A DNA stretch of 64,000 nucleotides from JTS-RE37 sp041743975 (GCA_041743975.1 JBGTLT010000066.1:1-64000), one strand, 5' to 3'. Shown: positions 7,934 through 17,610, counted from the first letter of the stretch. Notes: a model not told the origin generated them from the sequence alone. A program made the numbers and translations.

Positions 7934-8424
7934 TTCAAATTTAGATTTTTGGTAAATTCATATACTACTGTAACCGGTTTCCCATCAACCGAAACATTCG
8001 ACTTCAGTGTCATTTCCTGTTCAGTCAGGGATGCGATATTCAATCGGTACCCGGTTCCTCCTGAAATATCGTTGCGCTTTTCATCGATATATTTAAATTG
8101 TAACTGGCTGGAATAATTTGCAGACGGTGCCACCACAGACCATCGAATTAACCGGTCACCGCCTGAGCATAGGCTGCCTTGATCAATTGTGTACCTTCCC
8201 GTACTGTTGTTGTCACGGAAATACCACGTACTGCCTTCGAAACAAATGGCATCTGCATCCCCGAAAAGGACTGCCTTCAGGGCACCTTCATTGTTTTCAT
8301 AGGAAATATTGTCGAGCGTCCAGGTTCCACTCAGCTGGTTCCGCTGGTCGCGCACCGCCTTGGTACCGGAACAGGAACTCAGTAAAATCGCAACTGCAAA
8401 AAGAAAGTAAAAGGATTTTCTCAT
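7930..8424 (-). CDS. Lipocalin-like lipoprotein
   Basis: This is a 164-residue lipoprotein with signal peptide and lipobox LLSSC (Cys18). The mature part starts with LSGTWTLDNISYEN, the G-x-W pattern common in lipocalin-like domains of Bacteroidota. Beta-strand-rich sequence continues to the C-terminus. It is translationally coupled to the downstream OmpA-family gene. A shared role in envelope maintenance is likely but unproven. No ligand can be predicted. Confidence 0.75.
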   Translation of the reverse strand: MRKSFYFLFAVAILLSSCSGTKAVRDQRNQLSGTWTLDNISYENNEGALKAVLFGDADAICFEGSTWYFRDNNSTGRYTIDQGSLCSGGDRLIRWSVVAPSANYSSQLQFKYIDEKRNDISGGTGYRLNIASLTEQEMTLKSNVSVDGKPVTVVYEFTKNLNLK

Positions 8425-8569
8425 AAGATTTTATTTATGTACAGGTTGATAACGTACATCCCTGTTAATTAGTTTATACGGTTATACGATTATTCCTCAC
8501 ACCTCTGTGTAAAGGTGGTGATATGTTAAAAGAAATGCCGTTTTTATCCAAATAAAATTGACTCTATTA

Positions 8570-10546
8570 CTAGTAGGACACTAATTCCCGGAGTGCAGCT
8601 GCGAACCGTTCCCTGGGCAGATAATTGTTCTCCAGCGTCTTCGCAAAGGGAATAGGGGTTTCCAGGCTTGCTACGCGCCTTACCGGGGCGTCCAGGTACT
8701 CAAAGCAATTTTCCACTACCAGGGCAGCTATATCACTGGCAATCCCACCAAATAAACTGTCCTCCTGAAGTATGATCAGCTTCCCGGTTTTCCGGACACT
8801 TGTATATATGGCTTCGGTGTCAAGGGGCTGAAGGGTCCGGAGATCAAGGAGGTCTGCATGTACATCCACCTGTTCGTTTAGCGTCTCGAGTGCCCAGTGA
8901 ACCCCGGCACCGTAGGTTACAACACTAACATCATCCCCATGTCTTAAAAGGGTTGCTTTTCCCATGGGCAGGGTATAATAATCTGAGGGGACTTCCTGGT
9001 AACTGCTTCTGTACAAGGCTTTGTGTTCAAAAAACAAAACCGGATTGGGGTCATTGATGGCCGTTGCCAGAAGCCCTTTTGCATCGATGGGAAATGCCGG
9101 ATAGACCACTTTTAATCCCGGTGTCTTGGTGAACCAGGCCTCATTGGTCTGGGAATGGAAGGGCCCGGCCCCTACCCCTGCCCCGCAGGGCATGCGGATC
9201 ACTACATCGGCCTTTTCATTCCACCGGTAATGGGTTTTAGCAAGGTAATTGACAATAGGATTGAACCCTGTACTGACAAAATCCGCGAACTGCATCTCTA
9301 CCACGGCTTTCATGCCGTTGATGGAAAGTCCCATAGCAGCTGCTACTATGGCCGATTCACATATAGGGGTATTCCGTACCCTCTCCCTGCCAAAAACTGC
9401 TGCGAATCCTTCCGTTATTTTAAAAACCCCGCCGTAATCCGCTATATCCTGCCCCATCAAAACCAGGTTTGGGTGGACCTCCATAGATTGTCTCAGGCTT
9501 TCAGAAATGGCATCGATCAGGCGGATTCTATTGACAGTTTTACCAGGACTGATTTCTTCATATACAAAAGGATGGTAAACATCCCCTAGTTCTTTGCTTT
9601 CATCAAGTGGAATCTCGGCTTCTGCAAATGCAACCTTCAGGCCCTCATCGATCCCCGCTTGTATCTCTTCTTTTATGGCATCGATGGACTCTGTGGTGAG
9701 CGTCCCTTTTTCCAACAAGTGTTTTTCATAATTGAAAATAGGATCTTTTCCGGCCCATTCCTCCATAAGTTCAGGTGGCACATACTTGGTACCGCTGGCC
9801 TCTTCATGGCCCCGCATCCGGAAGGTATTGAAAACCAGTAATACAGGACGCGGATTCTGCCGCATGCTTTTACATAGTTCTTCTACCCTGAGGTAGACCT
9901 CCAGGATATTGTTGCCATCCAGGGTGTGGGCTTCCATACCATAACCCTTTCCCTTATCAGCCAGAGCTTCACACCTGAATTGTTCGTCAGTGGGAGTTGA
10001 AAGGCCGTATCCGTTATTCTCAACACAAAAAAGTACCGGGAGGTCCCAGACTGCTGCCACATTCAACGCCTCGTGGAAATCCCCTTCACTGGTTCCTCCT
10101 TCCCCCGTAAATACGGCAGTGACATGTGGGCGGTGCTGAAGGACATCTGCAAGGGCTATACCGTCTGCAACCCCGAGCTGTGGTCCCAGATGAGAAATCA
10201 TACCTATAATATGGTAGTCCCGGGTACCAAAATGAAAACTACGGTCGCGCCCATTGGTAAAACCTGATGCCTTCCCCTGCCACTGCGAAAATAATTTGTA
10301 CAAGGGAATCTCCCGGGTGGTAAATACCCCAAGATTCCGGTGCATGGGAAGGATATATTCTGTGGGCAACAAAGCACTGGTTACGCCTACCGAAATGGCT
10401 TCCTGCCCGATGCCGCTAAACCATTTTGAGATTTTTCCCTGCCGTAACAAGATCAGCATTTTTTCTTCAATCATACGGGGCTTCAGCATCGCCTTATAGA
10501 GCGAGAGTTGCTTTTCAACAGGGATTCCTTTGTCAGGGTAGTGCAT
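8570..10546 (-). CDS. Fused E1 alpha/beta 2-oxoacid dehydrogenase (branched-chain type)
   Basis: This is a 658-residue thiamine-diphosphate enzyme that fuses the alpha and beta subunits of an E1 component. The alpha half holds the ThDP motif GEGGTSEGDFHEA ending in ENN (about 146-177). The beta half starts near 340 with VNRIRLIDAISESLRQSM and continues to the transketolase-type C-terminal domain. Such fusions are common in Bacteroidota and are usually annotated as 2-oxoisovalerate dehydrogenase E1, which decarboxylates branched-chain 2-oxoacids and passes the acyl group to a lipoyl E2. No E2 or E3 gene is adjacent. A second, longer fusion lies at 53.3 kb. The gene has its own -7 box. Confidence 0.9.
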   Translation of the reverse strand: MHYPDKGIPVEKQLSLYKAMLKPRMIEEKMLILLRQGKISKWFSGIGQEAISVGVTSALLPTEYILPMHRNLGVFTTREIPLYKLFSQWQGKASGFTNGRDRSFHFGTRDYHIIGMISHLGPQLGVADGIALADVLQHRPHVTAVFTGEGGTSEGDFHEALNVAAVWDLPVLFCVENNGYGLSTPTDEQFRCEALADKGKGYGMEAHTLDGNNILEVYLRVEELCKSMRQNPRPVLLVFNTFRMRGHEEASGTKYVPPELMEEWAGKDPIFNYEKHLLEKGTLTTESIDAIKEEIQAGIDEGLKVAFAEAEIPLDESKELGDVYHPFVYEEISPGKTVNRIRLIDAISESLRQSMEVHPNLVLMGQDIADYGGVFKITEGFAAVFGRERVRNTPICESAIVAAAMGLSINGMKAVVEMQFADFVSTGFNPIVNYLAKTHYRWNEKADVVIRMPCGAGVGAGPFHSQTNEAWFTKTPGLKVVYPAFPIDAKGLLATAINDPNPVLFFEHKALYRSSYQEVPSDYYTLPMGKATLLRHGDDVSVVTYGAGVHWALETLNEQVDVHADLLDLRTLQPLDTEAIYTSVRKTGKLIILQEDSLFGGIASDIAALVVENCFEYLDAPVRRVASLETPIPFAKTLENNYLPRERFAAALRELVSY

Positions 10547-10601
10547 AAAAAAATGCTGTAATGAGATTCTTCCGGGGTGTAAAAGTACTAATTGCCGGCA
10601 A

Positions 10602-10609
10602 CAAAACTA
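10602..10609 (-). promoter_or_regulatory. -7 box for the fused E1 gene
   Basis: The minus strand reads TAGTTTTG, a full match to TAnnTTTG, about 56 bases upstream of the E1 ATG at 10546. It is back to back with the promoter of the divergent oxygenase gene. Confidence 0.6.
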
Positions 10610-10644
10610 GGGTTTACCCTTGCCAATATGGCCATGGAATTTAG

Positions 10645-10652
10645 TAACTTTG
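10645..10652 (+). promoter_or_regulatory. -7 box for the oxygenase gene
   Basis: TAACTTTG matches TAnnTTTG exactly. It lies 25 bases upstream of the ATG at 10677 and inside the longer open frame that begins at 10620, so it rules out the longer start. Confidence 0.65.
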
Positions 10653-10676
10653 AAAAGAATTATAAAACAGGAACAA

Positions 10677-11627
10677 ATGAATGCCATTCCAAGTGTTGAT
10701 CTGAATGATTTTATATCGGGTGATCCCGGCAGGAAGAAGAAATTTATCAATGAAATAGGGGTAGCTTTTGAAAATATTGGCTTTGTAGCCCTTAGCGGGC
10801 ACTTCCTCTCTGAAGGTTTGGAGGAGGACCTCTATGAGGAGATCAAGAAGTTCTTCAACCTCCCGCAGGAGGTTAAAGATACCTACGAAATTCCGGGGAT
10901 AGGCGGACAGCGGGGGTATACCTCCTTCGGGAAGGAACATGCAAAAGGCAGGAAGGAAGGGGACCTCAAGGAATTCTGGCACTTTGGGCAATACATGGAG
11001 AATAACCCCCGGCTCAAAACGGAGTACCCTCCCAACGTAATGGTTGCAGAATTACCCCGGTTCAATGAAGTAGGCATGGAAGCCTATAAAATGCTGGAAA
11101 AAACTGCCAGGCATGTTTTGCGGGGACTGGCACTGCACCTCGAACTGGAAGAGACCTATTTTGATGAATACATCATGAACGGCAATTCCATCTTACGGCC
11201 TATCCATTACCCCCCTATCACAAGTGAACCCAAGAATGCGGTGCGTGCTGCGGCCCATGGGGATATCAATCTTATTACGCTGCTCATGGGCGCCCATGGA
11301 CGAGGCTTACAGGTAAAAAATCACAAAGGAGATTGGGTGGATGCCATTGCAAGGCCAGACCAGTTGATGATCAATGTAGGAGACATGCTCTCCCGACTTA
11401 CCAATAATAAATTGAAATCGACCATACACCAGGTCATCAACCCGCCCAAAGAAATGTGGGGAACATCCCGGTATTCCATTCCATTCTTTATGCACCCTGT
11501 CAGCGAAATGCCTTTGAACTGCCATGAAAACTGTGTGGATGATGCACATCCGAAAATGTTTGAAGATATCACGGCAGGGGAATTCCTGAACGAAAGGCTG
11601 GTAGAACTGGGGTTGATCAAAAAATAG
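10677..11627 (+). CDS. 2-oxoglutarate/Fe(II)-type oxygenase, isopenicillin-N-synthase family
   Basis: This is a 316-residue non-haem iron oxygenase of the isopenicillin N synthase superfamily. The DIOX_N region is at the start (AIPSVDLNDF). The iron triad is His194 and Asp196 (AAHGD) with His251 (STIHQV). The RxS co-substrate motif is RYSIPFF. The family oxidises or hydroxylates small molecules; the substrate is not predictable here. The ATG at 10677 was chosen because a perfect -7 box lies just upstream. Similar stand-alone members are widespread in flavobacteria. There is no obvious biosynthetic neighbour apart from the divergent E1 gene. Confidence 0.88.
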   Translation: MNAIPSVDLNDFISGDPGRKKKFINEIGVAFENIGFVALSGHFLSEGLEEDLYEEIKKFFNLPQEVKDTYEIPGIGGQRGYTSFGKEHAKGRKEGDLKEFWHFGQYMENNPRLKTEYPPNVMVAELPRFNEVGMEAYKMLEKTARHVLRGLALHLELEETYFDEYIMNGNSILRPIHYPPITSEPKNAVRAAAHGDINLITLLMGAHGRGLQVKNHKGDWVDAIARPDQLMINVGDMLSRLTNNKLKSTIHQVINPPKEMWGTSRYSIPFFMHPVSEMPLNCHENCVDDAHPKMFEDITAGEFLNERLVELGLIKK

Positions 11628-11703
11628 GCAGCTATGCCGGAGAGAGCCGTTTGTTTCGGTTTTTCATTGGGACAGTTGAATTAGAACGTTAAAATCGGAT
11701 TAG

Positions 11704-12030
11704 ATGGATTTTCAGGACCAGCTTAAAAACCTCTTTCCGGACCATGAACCCACGGGAAACGAATCGTCAATAGAACGGTCTGGACTCTGGTTACAGGATG
11801 ACCCCATAATTTGCAAGTATGAAAAGCGCAAAGGGAAACCGACAACAATCCTTGAGGGATATACCGGGGCGGACAAGGATTTTAAGGCACTTACCAAAGA
11901 GCTGAAAACGGAATTCAGCACCGGAGGCACCTACAAGCAGGATACCATTATAATACAAGGGGATTTCCGGGACAGGATCATGGATCTCCTTCGCGAAAAA
12001 GGATTTACCGTTAAGCGGGTGGGTGGCTGA
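11704..12030 (+). CDS. SUI1/eIF1-family translation factor (YciH-like)
   Basis: This is a 108-residue protein with an SUI1 domain from about 38 to the end. The conserved run includes ILEGYTGADKDFKALTKELK, with a Gly-rich turn and the C-terminal GDFRDRIMDLLREKGF. Bacterial SUI1 proteins resemble eukaryotic eIF1 and are thought to influence fidelity of start-codon choice. The short N-terminal extension is not conserved. The gene stands 76 bases after the oxygenase gene with no clear promoter box between. Confidence 0.9.
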   Translation: MDFQDQLKNLFPDHEPTGNESSIERSGLWLQDDPIICKYEKRKGKPTTILEGYTGADKDFKALTKELKTEFSTGGTYKQDTIIIQGDFRDRIMDLLREKGFTVKRVGG

Positions 12031-12147
12031 TACCCTTTCTCTGATGCACCGATCACTAAGGTGTTGCGTAGTTTTCTGTTAATTTTATTTTGTTTCTTTC
12101 GATTAAGTGTTACTTTTATACGTTTTAAGCTAAACTCCAAACCCAAC

Positions 12148-13080
12148 ATGAGTTCCCAATTGCACATTACCAACGGGGATAGTTTTACCCAAAAGTTAGA
12201 AAAACTACAACTCAAAGGTGAAATAATTACATGGCGCGAAATGCTGTGCGAAGGGAAAACAGAAACGAATGTCGGGAGTGAATCTTTCTGGAAGACCCGC
12301 TTCGAATTCCTCCATAAAAATTATAAAGTAAGCAAGTCATGGTTCGTGGAAAAAACGCTGAAGGAGTATCGTTCGCTCTGCAACCATAAACAGCAGGACC
12401 AGATCATCCTTTGGTTTGAGTATGACCTGTTTTGCCAGGTCAATCTGCTTGCCGTCATTAGTTGGCTTAAAACGTACAGGAGGCATGCTGAAATTTCGCT
12501 TATCTGCAGTGGTAAAGAGGATGATTCCGATAAATTATATGGCCTTAGTGAACTGAACGATGAACAGTTGCTGGCCTTATACAAAAATCGCAAAACTCTT
12601 TCCCAGGGTGATATAGAATACGCGGATTACGTATGGCAGCTCTATTGCAGCGATAATCCTATCCGTCTGGAGAACCTTACCGATTTCGAGGATTACCAGT
12701 TCCCGTATCTGTCCGATTCCATACAGGCACACCTGAGGCGCTTCCCAACCATCAAGAACGGCCTGAATGCAGTAGAGAACTCAATTTTAGAGATCACTGC
12801 GGATTATAGGCCCAAAACCAAAAAGGCCCTCATGAGCCTTGCCCTGGAAAACCAGGGATATTATGGGTTTGGTGATATTCAGTATGACAGGGTCATCACC
12901 AATCTGAAACCATTGTTCTCATCTTTTAACCCCGTAAAACTGACGCGTAAGGGACAAGAGATCCTGGATCGGAAAACCAATTATTATTCCAATATCAGAG
13001 ACAATGAAGCCTATCTCGGCGGGGCCCTTAAATACAACTTCCTGTATAATACCGATTCGAATAAAATATTAAAATTATAG
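12148..13080 (+). CDS. DUF1835-domain protein
   Basis: This is a 310-residue protein whose first 120 residues match the DUF1835 pattern: LHITNGDSFTQKL and then WREMLCEGKT. The rest is mostly helical and probably includes the DUF3658-like region often attached. Function is unknown. A GTG at 12061 would extend it by 29 residues of hydrophobic sequence, but family members start at the HITNGDS strand, so I chose the ATG at 12148. It is six bases upstream of the nucleoside phosphorylase gene, which suggests cotranscription and possibly a nucleotide-related role. Confidence 0.8.
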   Translation: MSSQLHITNGDSFTQKLEKLQLKGEIITWREMLCEGKTETNVGSESFWKTRFEFLHKNYKVSKSWFVEKTLKEYRSLCNHKQQDQIILWFEYDLFCQVNLLAVISWLKTYRRHAEISLICSGKEDDSDKLYGLSELNDEQLLALYKNRKTLSQGDIEYADYVWQLYCSDNPIRLENLTDFEDYQFPYLSDSIQAHLRRFPTIKNGLNAVENSILEITADYRPKTKKALMSLALENQGYYGFGDIQYDRVITNLKPLFSSFNPVKLTRKGQEILDRKTNYYSNIRDNEAYLGGALKYNFLYNTDSNKILKL

Positions 13081-13086
13081 CTTCGT

Positions 13087-13971
13087 ATGCCGCTTGGTCC
13101 TTCGGAGCTTATCCTCAATGCTGACAACAGCATTTACCACCTTAATTTAGTTCCGGACGATATCGCCCGTACCATCATTACCGTCGGGGATCCCGACAGG
13201 GTCCGGGAGGTTTCAAAGTATTTCGACACAATTGAGGTCCAGAAAAAGAATCGGGAATTCCATACCCACACAGGCTATCTGGATGGAAAGCGGATCACGG
13301 TAATCTCAACGGGTATCGGCACGGATAACATCGATATTGTCCTGAATGAACTCGATGCCCTTGCGAACATCAATTTTGATACCCGCACTATCAAAAAGAA
13401 CCATACCCAGCTTGATATTATACGGGTCGGTACTTCCGGTGCAATACAGCCGGGAATTCCGCTGGATTCCTTCCTTTTAAGTGAATACGCTATCGGTTTT
13501 GACAACCTGCTTCATTTCTATGACAGCCAAAACATCCAACACCCTGATATTCAGTTGGCCTTTGCCAATCATGTAGGATTGTCGGTGTTTAAATCCGTCC
13601 CCTATGTTGTCTCTGCCCACCCTGAACTTTTATCACACTTCAAATCCGATGCTGTAAACCAGGGTTTCACCGCAACCAATTCGGGTTTTTACGGGCCTCA
13701 GGGCCGTTCTCTCCGACTGGTTACACCGGATTCAGGCTTAGTTGAGAAACTGGCCTCCTTTGATTATAATGGGATGCGGATCACCAATCTCGAAATGGAG
13801 ACCTCCGGCATCTATGGCCTCTCCCGGCTACTCGGACACCGGGCTGTTTCCTTCAATTGCATCGTGGCCAACAGGGCGAGTGGGGAATTTTCCCAGCATC
13901 CCGAAAAAGCCATGGACGATTTGATCGGTTATGTCCTCTCTAAAATAACAGCCTTCCAGAGTCAAAACTAA
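13087..13971 (+). CDS. Nucleoside phosphorylase, uridine-phosphorylase-like
   Basis: This is a 294-residue cytosolic phosphorylase of the PNP/UDP family. The phosphate-binding motif VGDPDRVREVSKYF is near 31-44. The family signature appears as the ISTGIGTDN loop and the C-terminal NLEMETSGIYGLS, whose Glu contacts ribose. It would cleave nucleosides to base and ribose 1-phosphate. Uridine is the most likely substrate class, though Bacteroidota members are sometimes broader. The gene follows the DUF1835 gene after six bases. Confidence 0.88.
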   Translation: MPLGPSELILNADNSIYHLNLVPDDIARTIITVGDPDRVREVSKYFDTIEVQKKNREFHTHTGYLDGKRITVISTGIGTDNIDIVLNELDALANINFDTRTIKKNHTQLDIIRVGTSGAIQPGIPLDSFLLSEYAIGFDNLLHFYDSQNIQHPDIQLAFANHVGLSVFKSVPYVVSAHPELLSHFKSDAVNQGFTATNSGFYGPQGRSLRLVTPDSGLVEKLASFDYNGMRITNLEMETSGIYGLSRLLGHRAVSFNCIVANRASGEFSQHPEKAMDDLIGYVLSKITAFQSQN

Positions 13972-14007
13972 CTGCTTTCCAATTCAAATTGTACATAGAC
14001 TAAAGCT

Positions 14008-14015
14008 TATATTTG
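14008..14015 (+). promoter_or_regulatory. -7 box for ppk1
   Basis: TATATTTG matches the consensus and ends seven bases before the ppk1 ATG at 14023. If it is used, the transcript would be leaderless or nearly so. Confidence 0.5.
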
Positions 14016-14022
14016 CGGCCAT

Positions 14023-16068
14023 ATGTATCGAAATGAATCAGGGCATAAACACCGGGACATCAATTGGCTGTATTTCAATGAACGGGTGTTGCTGGAGGCG
14101 GAAAATACCGATGTTCCCCTTTTGGAACGTTTAAAATTCCTGGCTATTTTTTCGGCAAATCTGGACGAATATTTCAAGGTCCGGGTCTCCCAGTTACGGC
14201 AATTGCGAAAAATTGATAAAACCCTTCGAAAAAAACTGATCCTCAAAGCCAACAAAATTTTGAGGCATATCCTGGAAGAAATCCACCGACAGCAGGTCCG
14301 GTTTGGAAAAGTCTTCAGGGAAATCCTGGAGGAGTTGAAAAACGCGGGTATTTTCATGGAAAATGCCGAATCCCTCAGCAGGGAGCAGCTAACATACATC
14401 CAGCAATATTTCCGAGAGACCCTGCAAACGGATTGTAGAATAACAAACCCGGAAAAGGATATTTTTCTGGAAGACGGACAATTGTACCTGGTTGTGGACC
14501 ACGGAGTGCCTCATTGGAGCCTGGTTCAACTCCCCAGCAATATCCATGGCCGTTTCCATGAAATTCCAGGGGATGTGCACCATTTTATTTTTCTGGATGA
14601 TATTGTAAAACTTAACATTGGGGTCCTTTTCCCCGATAAACCCGTGTTGAATACCTATGCCATAAAATTATCGAGGGATGCCGAACTATACCTCGAGGAC
14701 GATTACAGCAATACAGCCCTGGTTGAAAAGATATACCACTCACTTGAAAAGCGGGAGAGCGGACAGCCCACGAGGCTTCTCTTTGATGATGCCATGCCAG
14801 GGGAATTACAGCGGGCCTTAAAGGTGAGGCTGGATATAGGGGAAGTGGACATGTTCCCGGGAGGGCAATACCATAACCTGTCTGATTTTTTCGGGTTTGA
14901 CGATCCCACGGATAACCCTGATCTGAAGTACATCCCCCAGGCACCGCTGCCACATCCAGTACTATCAGATACCAAAAATATCTTCGCTTCCATATCAGAA
15001 AAAGACCAGGCGGTTCATTTTCCTTTCCAGCAATTCAGCGTGGTGGAAAAATTTATAGAAGCCGCTGCACAGGATCCTGATGTTGTATCTATCAAAATGA
15101 CACTCTACCGGATCGCAGAAACTTCCAGACTTACCGATGCACTGATCCGCGCCTTGAGGAATAACAAGAAGGTAACCCTCTTTGTTGAGGCAAAAGCGCG
15201 TTTTGACGAGAAAAATAACATCGCATGGGGCCAGACCTTTATTGACAACGGGGCTACGGTCTTTTTTAGCGTGCCTAATATAAAAGTACATTCCAAGGTT
15301 GCCCTTATCGACCGGCGGGAGGACGGGAAAATAAAAAGATATGCCTATATAGGAACAGGGAATTTCAATGCCCAGACTTCGGCGATCTATTGCGACCATG
15401 GCCTTTTTACCAAACACAGCGGGATAACAGAAGACCTGGAACAGGTTTTCTCTGTCTTGCAAAAGAAACTGATCATTCCAAAATTGCGCCATATACTTGC
15501 CTCACCATACAATACACGGAATTCTTTTTTGGAACTTATCGAAAAGGAGATCCGCAATTTCCGGGACAACCTTCCTTCGGGGATTTCCATAAAGATGAAC
15601 AGCCTGGAGGATGCCGGTCTGATAGAAGCGCTGCACCGGGCGGAGTCTGCAGGGGTACCTATAAGACTACTGGTCCGTGGGTTTTGCTGCCTTGTACCCA
15701 AAGAAGAGGGCAATTCCAATAAGACCCCCATCCGGATCACCAGTATAGTAGACCGTTACCTGGAACATGGGAGGCTATATTTATTTGAAAACGGCGGAGA
15801 TAAAAAACTATTCATGGGCTCGGCGGATTGGATGACACGTAACCTGGACAAACGCATTGAGGTGCTAACCCCTATCCTGGATGCCGATGTATTTAAAGAA
15901 TTGGAGGATATACTGGAGATACAGCTACAGGACAATGTAAAGGCCAGGGTGGTAGATGCCGGTGATTCCAATAAAGCCGTCGGGCGCGAAGCGGGTGAAG
16001 AAAACATCCGTTCACAATATGCCATTTATAAGTACCTTAAAGAAAAACTTCCGTATGAAAACTATTAG
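14023..16068 (+). CDS. ppk1: Polyphosphate kinase 1
   Basis: This is a 681-residue enzyme that reversibly polymerises the gamma-phosphate of ATP into inorganic polyphosphate. All four domains are present. The N-domain carries FNERVLLEAENTDVPLLERLKFLAIFSANLDEYFKVR. The C1 domain carries FVEAKARFDEKNNI and the KVHSKVAL histidine motif, with YIGTGNFN. The C2 domain carries the GSADWMTRNLDKRIEV motif. The length is normal for the family. The stop overlaps the next gene by 14 bases, so the two are coupled. It has its own -7 box. Confidence 0.97.
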   Translation: MYRNESGHKHRDINWLYFNERVLLEAENTDVPLLERLKFLAIFSANLDEYFKVRVSQLRQLRKIDKTLRKKLILKANKILRHILEEIHRQQVRFGKVFREILEELKNAGIFMENAESLSREQLTYIQQYFRETLQTDCRITNPEKDIFLEDGQLYLVVDHGVPHWSLVQLPSNIHGRFHEIPGDVHHFIFLDDIVKLNIGVLFPDKPVLNTYAIKLSRDAELYLEDDYSNTALVEKIYHSLEKRESGQPTRLLFDDAMPGELQRALKVRLDIGEVDMFPGGQYHNLSDFFGFDDPTDNPDLKYIPQAPLPHPVLSDTKNIFASISEKDQAVHFPFQQFSVVEKFIEAAAQDPDVVSIKMTLYRIAETSRLTDALIRALRNNKKVTLFVEAKARFDEKNNIAWGQTFIDNGATVFFSVPNIKVHSKVALIDRREDGKIKRYAYIGTGNFNAQTSAIYCDHGLFTKHSGITEDLEQVFSVLQKKLIIPKLRHILASPYNTRNSFLELIEKEIRNFRDNLPSGISIKMNSLEDAGLIEALHRAESAGVPIRLLVRGFCCLVPKEEGNSNKTPIRITSIVDRYLEHGRLYLFENGGDKKLFMGSADWMTRNLDKRIEVLTPILDADVFKELEDILEIQLQDNVKARVVDAGDSNKAVGREAGEENIRSQYAIYKYLKEKLPYENY

Positions 16069-16906
16069 AATCCTGGGTGTCCCGGAGCATTTCAACCTCC
16101 CATGGCACCTGGCAATTGAAGAAGGTGCCTTTGAATCCAGGGGAATTGACATGCAATGGCACGATATCCCCGAAGGAACAGGGAAAATGTGCCAGATGCT
16201 CCAAAACAAAGAAACCGAACTCGCTGTGGTCCTTACAGATGGTATTGTAAAAAGCATAGCGGATGGTAACCCGGTCCAAATTGTACAGGAATATATTGCT
16301 TCCCCCCTGCTCTGGGGAATCCATGTTGCCACAGGGAGCCACTATCAATCCATTTCCGACCTGGAACATACCAAACCGGCCATTAGCAGGTTTGGCAGTG
16401 GCAGCCACCTGATGGCCTGCGTCAATGCACAAAATGAAGGGTGGGACACAGCTGAACTCCAATTTGAAGTGGTCCATACGCTGGACAATGCGATCCTTTC
16501 CCTGACTTCAGGCGAATCAGCTTACTTTATGTGGGAACATTTTACCACGAAACCTTTTGTGGATAACGGGACATTCCGGTGGCTGGGGGACTGCCCTACC
16601 CCATGGCCTTGTTTTGTGTTGGCAGGGTCTGTTGATTTCATACAAAATGAGCCCGGTATGCTACACCATATACTGGAGATCATCAATCTGTATTCAGTAG
16701 AATTCCCCCTTATACCCAGCATAGACCGGACCCTCGCAAACCGGTATGGTCAACAGTTGAAGGATATCCGGGAATGGTTGGCGTGTACACGTTGGAGCCA
16801 GTCGCAATTAACATTGCAACAAATTGAAAAAGTGGTAAATACCTTATATAACCTAAAGCTGATCGATCATAAATTACCCGCACCTTCTATGCTGTATATT
16901 GCATAG
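16055..16906 (+). CDS. Cytosolic type 2 periplasmic-binding-protein fold protein (Ca3427-like)
   Basis: This is a 283-residue protein with the two-lobed PBP2 fold of solute-binding proteins but no signal peptide or lipobox. The sequence begins directly with TIRILGVPEHFNLPWHLAIEEG and continues with EGTGKM, LLWGIHVA and ISRFGSGSHLMA. These segments are typical of the group named after Candida Ca3427. It therefore probably binds a small molecule in the cytoplasm. The ligand is unknown; relatives include thiamine-pyrimidine and sulfonate binders. The start was chosen at the MKTIRIL codon, 14 bases inside ppk1. The coupling to ppk1 is notable. Confidence 0.8.
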   Translation: MKTIRILGVPEHFNLPWHLAIEEGAFESRGIDMQWHDIPEGTGKMCQMLQNKETELAVVLTDGIVKSIADGNPVQIVQEYIASPLLWGIHVATGSHYQSISDLEHTKPAISRFGSGSHLMACVNAQNEGWDTAELQFEVVHTLDNAILSLTSGESAYFMWEHFTTKPFVDNGTFRWLGDCPTPWPCFVLAGSVDFIQNEPGMLHHILEIINLYSVEFPLIPSIDRTLANRYGQQLKDIREWLACTRWSQSQLTLQQIEKVVNTLYNLKLIDHKLPAPSMLYIA

Positions 16907-16924
16907 TTCAAGGCCTTTTCTGGC

Positions 16925-17590
16925 CTACCAATCAATCGGCGACTTACCAAGGTGGCTGAGCATTATATTGGTCTTACTAAAATGTTGGTTGCCGAACCAC
17001 AACCCCCTGTTGGCGCTCAGGGGTGATGGATGTCCGGAAGAAAGAATATGGTGTTTTCCCTGATCTATCAGGGAGGCCTTTTTTTTGGCAAACCCACCCC
17101 ATAGTAAAAAAACAACCCCCTCCCTTACTTCTGAAATCCTGGCAATCACCCGGTCCGTAAAGGTTTCCCACCCCTGGTTCTGATGGCTTCCGGCCACATT
17201 TGCCCGCACGGTAAGGGTGGCATTCAGGAGGAGTACCCCCTGGTCTGCCCACCGTTCCAGGTTGCCACTTTGGGGATAGGGTTTTCCCAGGTCAGCTTGA
17301 ATTTCCTTAAAGATGTTTATGAGGGATGGCGGGTGGGCAATGCCATCACGGACAGAGAAGCAGAGCCCGTTGGCCTGGTTAGGTCCATGATATGGGTCCT
17401 GTCCGATGATGACCACCCTGGTTCGGTCCAGAGGTGAATGATCAAAGGCGGTAAAGATCTCGCTTCCTTTTGGATAGCATTTATAGGCAGCATACTCGGC
17501 TTTTACGAAAGATACAAGCTTCTCAAAATACGGTTGCCCGAATTCCCTTTGAAGGGCATTTTTCCAGCTGGGGTGTAGGTCTACATTCAT
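16925..17590 (-). CDS. ung: Uracil-DNA glycosylase
   Basis: This is a 221-residue family 1 UDG that excises uracil from DNA in base-excision repair. The water-activating loop GQDPYHGPNQANGLCFSV, the NATLTVRANVAGSH segment and the minor-groove loop HPSPLSANRG are all intact. Length and start are standard. A -7 box lies 20 bases upstream on the minus strand. It is convergent with the PBP-like gene, 18 bases away. Confidence 0.97.
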   Translation of the reverse strand: MNVDLHPSWKNALQREFGQPYFEKLVSFVKAEYAAYKCYPKGSEIFTAFDHSPLDRTRVVIIGQDPYHGPNQANGLCFSVRDGIAHPPSLINIFKEIQADLGKPYPQSGNLERWADQGVLLLNATLTVRANVAGSHQNQGWETFTDRVIARISEVREGVVFLLWGGFAKKKASLIDQGKHHILSSGHPSPLSANRGLWFGNQHFSKTNIMLSHLGKSPIDW

Positions 17591-17610
17591 GCAAGCCGAT
17601 CGATATGCTT

